Shown: piece by piece, positions 63,845-64,000 of the stretch
Layout of the letters: every line of letters starts with the position of its first letter
How positions within the stretch are numbered: position 1 is the first letter of the stretch
Origin: CAZKBP01 sp964551015
GTDB lineage: Bacteria; Bacteroidota; Bacteroidia; Cytophagales; Microscillaceae
NCBI GenBank assembly: GCA_964551015.1
Contig: CAZKBP010000007.1
Span: forward strand, 62,001 to 126,000
Direction of reading: 5' to 3'
DNA: 64,000 bases
Position numbers and translations under genes: made by a program
The notes under the pieces: generated by a model
The model's input: only the letters and a program-made list of their open reading frames with translations
The model's database searches: none
What the model was told of the DNA's origin: nothing

Positions 63845-64000
63845 TTAGGTAGCCATCTCTCGGTAAGCCGGAAAATAATAAGTAGGCTCATTTTCATTCT
63901 GAAAAACCTCTTCAATCGCCTTGATGCCCCGATGGGTAATACTGGCGATATAGCTAGAGCGCCCCGGTCTTACCCGAATCAGTTCTTCCATTTGCAGGTA
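63845..64000 (-). CDS. Winged-helix-like protein, paralogue 2 (5' end outside window)
   Basis: 51 C-terminal residues and a TAA stop at 63845. Frame open to the window edge. The text 'YLQMEELIRVRPGRSSYIASITHRGIKAIEE' and 'FFPAYREM'-like 'YFPAYREMAT' matches the gene at 63003. The start lies beyond position 64000. Confidence 0.82.
   Translation of the reverse strand, partial: YLQMEELIRVRPGRSSYIASITHRGIKAIEEVFQNENEPTYYFPAYREMAT

Noticed and set aside
1..64000. tRNA or rRNA genes
   Set aside because: No T-loop and acceptor-stem combination or rRNA-like sequence was noticed in the intergenic gaps; a covariance search would be needed to be certain.

Overview
The window is chromosomal DNA of a Bacteroidota bacterium, most likely from Cytophagales or Saprospirales. 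Evidence: two secreted proteins end in type IX secretion (T9SS) C-terminal sorting domains, there is a 7TMR-DISM sensor kinase, the gene order is rpsU-xerC-hpf, most genes lack a Shine-Dalgarno sequence, and the promoters I can recognise have a TAnnTTTG -7 box. The species cannot be named from the sequence alone. No rRNA, tRNA, CRISPR array or intact insertion sequence was seen.

Layout. 1-9840: a truncated ABC ATPase with a TerB-like N-terminus, a lipoprotein, thyA, a CtlX-type citrulline/arginine hydrolase, and an acyl-CoA block (SCP2-CoA transferase III fusion, divergent XRE/ImmA-IrrE regulator, BASS transporter). 10001-17397: FAH-family hydrolase, gamma-glutamyltranspeptidase, Maf, DEDDh exonuclease, Mpl-type Mur ligase, TonB, a MerR regulator. 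17700-21508: pstSCAB phosphate uptake genes; the PstC permease carries an embedded PstS-like segment. 21632-28626: a polytopic membrane protein, truA, an ABC exporter, then the translation block rpsU-xerC-hpf; rpsU has a strong Shine-Dalgarno.

28710-40872 is a minus-strand block of six exported proteins: a hypothetical, a caspase-like protease, a vWA protein ending in a probable outer-membrane barrel, a delta-60-repeat T9SS cargo, an Fn3-like lipoprotein and a membrane protein. It lies directly downstream of a LuxR-type response regulator and 7TMR-DISM kinase pair. It looks like a cell-surface module under two-component control. 41142-47891 holds a small lipoprotein, a metallophosphatase, a 1032-residue beta-helix T9SS protein, a 1 kb stretch without genes and a subtilase. 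48043-57691 holds TRAP permeases without a binding protein, NupC, the LpoB/COG3014 lipoprotein pair, galE and two tandem paralogous envelope proteins.

57714-60328 is the best candidate for an unusual system: a PtuA-like AAA ATPase followed by a protein of the TIGR02646/PtuB HNH family whose zinc ligands and most HNH residues are replaced, followed by a two-TM protein. No reverse transcriptase is nearby, so it resembles Septu or the effector half of a type I retron, with an altered nuclease. 60610-64000 ends with a TPR protein, a small gene plus ArsA/Get3-like ATPase pair, a 51-residue membrane protein, and a four-helix-bundle (23S IVP) gene between two paralogous winged-helix genes.
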